From assembly GCF_004745825.1 (NCBI RefSeq), contig NZ_SRLA01000002.1:124001-188000 (forward strand): 64,000 bases of DNA, in the 5' to 3' direction. Below the pieces are notes generated by a model. The model did not search any database. It was not told where the DNA came from and saw nothing but the letters and a program-made list of their open reading frames with translations. Source of the stretch: Hymenobacter fodinae (lineage in GTDB: Bacteria > Bacteroidota > Bacteroidia > Cytophagales > Hymenobacteraceae). The number at the start of each line of letters is the position of its first letter. Positions within the stretch are counted from its first letter, which is position 1. This document shows, in pieces, positions 63,039 through 64,000 of the stretch. A program made the position numbers and the translations under genes.

Positions 63039-63704
63039 CTAAACGAATGGAAGTGCTTCTATTCGTTCAGGTGGTAGATGTATCTGAGTTTCTATAGCCC
63101 GTAGTGTTTGCCGAACCAAGGTGAGTGGATGGTTAGGAAATTGGATGTCATATTCAGGCCTCTCAGCCAAGTTCATAAGTTTCCCTGCGGTGAAGGTTGG
63201 TTCATATGGATCAGCGGCCCAGCCAATAAAGCCATCATCACCGATCTTTAGTTGGTCTGTGCCCAGCAGCATGTTGGCTACCACAGCTTCGCGCATGCCG
63301 GTAACACCACTCTCGCGGGCTTGTACTTTGATTACATAACTGCAACTCTTGAAAGGAATTGTAAGTGAACCAGCGTACAGCACACCATTAGAATTTGTTG
63401 GTAGCTTGAATAGCGTTCGAATTAGTGGTGCACCCTCTATTGCACTACGTGTCACTTCCAATATGCCGCCCTCTTGTTGGATTAGGCTCTGACGGTACTT
63501 TTGGCGCAACTTTACCTCGTCGGCAGCAGGCGGTAAATCAGGGGGTATGTCGAAAAAATGCAGTGACAATAAAGCTGGTATAGACGGATGCTGCCATTCG
63601 CGCAACTCTGCACTAGCTTGGCGCTCTGACCAGCCAAACGTTTCGAATACCAGGGAGTGAATAGTAGGCTTTTTTCGGCCGAACAGCTTTTGAATGAAAA
63701 GCAT
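63039..63704 (-). CDS. Uncharacterised cytosolic protein
   Basis: 221 residues from ATG 63704 (MLFIQKLFGRKKPTIHSLV). No signal peptide. Features: HSLVFETFGWSERQASAELREWQHPSIPALLSLHFFDIPPDLP, a central strand pair SCSYVIKVQARESGVTGMREAVV, and WAADPYEPTFTAGKLMNLAERPEYDIQFPNHPLTLVRQTLRAI. No family recognised. The last motif, about natural partners, is typical of small immunity or DUF proteins, but that is only an impression. Alone, with its own terminator. Confidence 0.7.
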   Translation of the reverse strand: MLFIQKLFGRKKPTIHSLVFETFGWSERQASAELREWQHPSIPALLSLHFFDIPPDLPPAADEVKLRQKYRQSLIQQEGGILEVTRSAIEGAPLIRTLFKLPTNSNGVLYAGSLTIPFKSCSYVIKVQARESGVTGMREAVVANMLLGTDQLKIGDDGFIGWAADPYEPTFTAGKLMNLAERPEYDIQFPNHPLTLVRQTLRAIETQIHLPPERIEALPFV

Positions 63705-63817
63705 CAAGCAATGATGGTAATGAGCTAAAGTAATATTTGCCGATAGAAATCATGACAGATGATTTTTGCTGCTGCGCATGACGCTACATTAACCACGGCA
63801 CCAATCACTTCAAAACA

Positions 63818-63853
63818 AAACCCCGCGCCGGCCTTACAGCCAACGCGGGGTTT
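63818..63853 (-). terminator. Terminator of icd
   Basis: 10-bp stem AAACCCCGCG/CGCGGGGTTT (63818-63827 with 63844-63853), with TTTTGTTTTG on the minus strand, 29 bp after the stop codon of the last gene. Confidence 0.8.
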
Positions 63854-63882
63854 CTTGTGTTTAATTGGCTACTGCCAAGCCA

Positions 63883-64000
63883 CTACATCCGGTTGATAAT
63901 CTCGTCGGCGAACTCACTGCACTTCAGCAAGGTGGCGCCTTCCATCAGACGCTCGAAGTCGTAGGTAACGCGCTTGGAGGCAATGGCAGCTTCGAGGCCT
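63883..64000 (-). CDS. icd: NADP-dependent isocitrate dehydrogenase, C-terminal fragment cut by the window edge
   Basis: The minus strand reads through to a TAG at 63883-63885 as [20 protein letters not shown] followed by [11 protein letters not shown]. This is the characteristic C-terminus of bacterial homodimeric Icd (E. coli ends [20 protein letters not shown]...). About 39 codons are inside the window. The TCA-cycle enzyme oxidises isocitrate to 2-oxoglutarate. Confidence 0.88.
   Translation of the reverse strand, partial: GLEAAIASKRVTYDFERLMEGATLLKCSEFADEIINRM

Overview
The window looks like a chromosomal segment of a GC-rich member of the Bacteroidota, most likely Hymenobacter or a close Cytophagales relative. 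This is inferred from three things: promoters of the TAnnTTTG type, secreted proteins ending in type IX secretion (T9SS) sorting domains, and a characteristic gene mix (S9 peptidases, DUF72, DUF1990, DUF2243, HipA_2/DUF3037, E. coli Pfk-2-like kinase). No rRNA, tRNA, CRISPR array, prophage or transposase gene was seen. Nearly everything is ordinary single genes and short operons, with two AT-rich insertions.

Layout. 0.1-1.4 kb: an AztD-like zinc-chaperone lipoprotein gene broken by an in-frame TGA, with a Bacteroidota promoter overlapped by a palindrome that may be a Zur site. 1.4-4.1 kb: clpB. 4.1-5.8 kb: an AT-rich island holding one gene with an RNxxxH HEPN-like motif. 5.8-9.6 kb: membrane proteins and a membrane-anchored B3-type metallo-beta-lactamase; two promoter regions here share a perfect 17-bp palindrome. 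9.8-12 kb: GAF protein, cupin, Crp/Fnr regulator and AhpD-like protein. 12-18.6 kb: DUF3891, SDR, pfkB, a HipA-like kinase overlapping a DUF3037 gene, a secreted esterase. 18.8-25.2 kb: a PaoABC-like periplasmic molybdenum aldehyde oxidoreductase operon with two tandem copies of the large catalytic subunit. 25.4-30.4 kb: two DUF72 paralogues around a DUF2243 pair, NUDIX, GreB, and a frameshifted 2-hydroxyacid dehydrogenase. 30.5-35.2 kb: ArsM-type arsenite methyltransferase, an AT-rich lipoprotein, a glycine-zipper protein, an S9 peptidase. 35.4-39.1 kb: pirin/nitroreductase/pirin and a T9SS serine hydrolase. 39.3-47.5 kb: Glu-Q tRNA synthetase, alpha/beta hydrolase with TPRs, endonuclease V, two overlapping DUF1990 genes, an EmrE-type exporter, cytochrome b, alcohol dehydrogenase. 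47.6-54.3 kb: serine hydrolase, two small secreted proteins, aminotransferase, DinB, SDR. 54.4-60.1 kb: a secreted DNA/RNA endonuclease followed by a 1438-residue T9SS protein. 60.7-64 kb: DUF3817, another serine hydrolase with TPRs, an unknown protein, and the C-terminus of isocitrate dehydrogenase cut by the window edge.

The strongest unexplained signal is not a gene. It is the palindrome TGGCCTAGGCCA and its half-site GGCCTAG, present about 80 times in 64 kb, mostly between genes and often supplying the TAG stop codon. Two further families of longer inverted repeats (REP-like, about 90-170 bp) and a 44-bp-arm inverted repeat inside the molybdoenzyme operon add to an unusually repeat-rich intergenic landscape. 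The most interesting genes are the HEPN-motif island gene, the HipA-like kinase/DUF3037 pair, and a Cys/His module just before the sorting domain of the giant T9SS protein.
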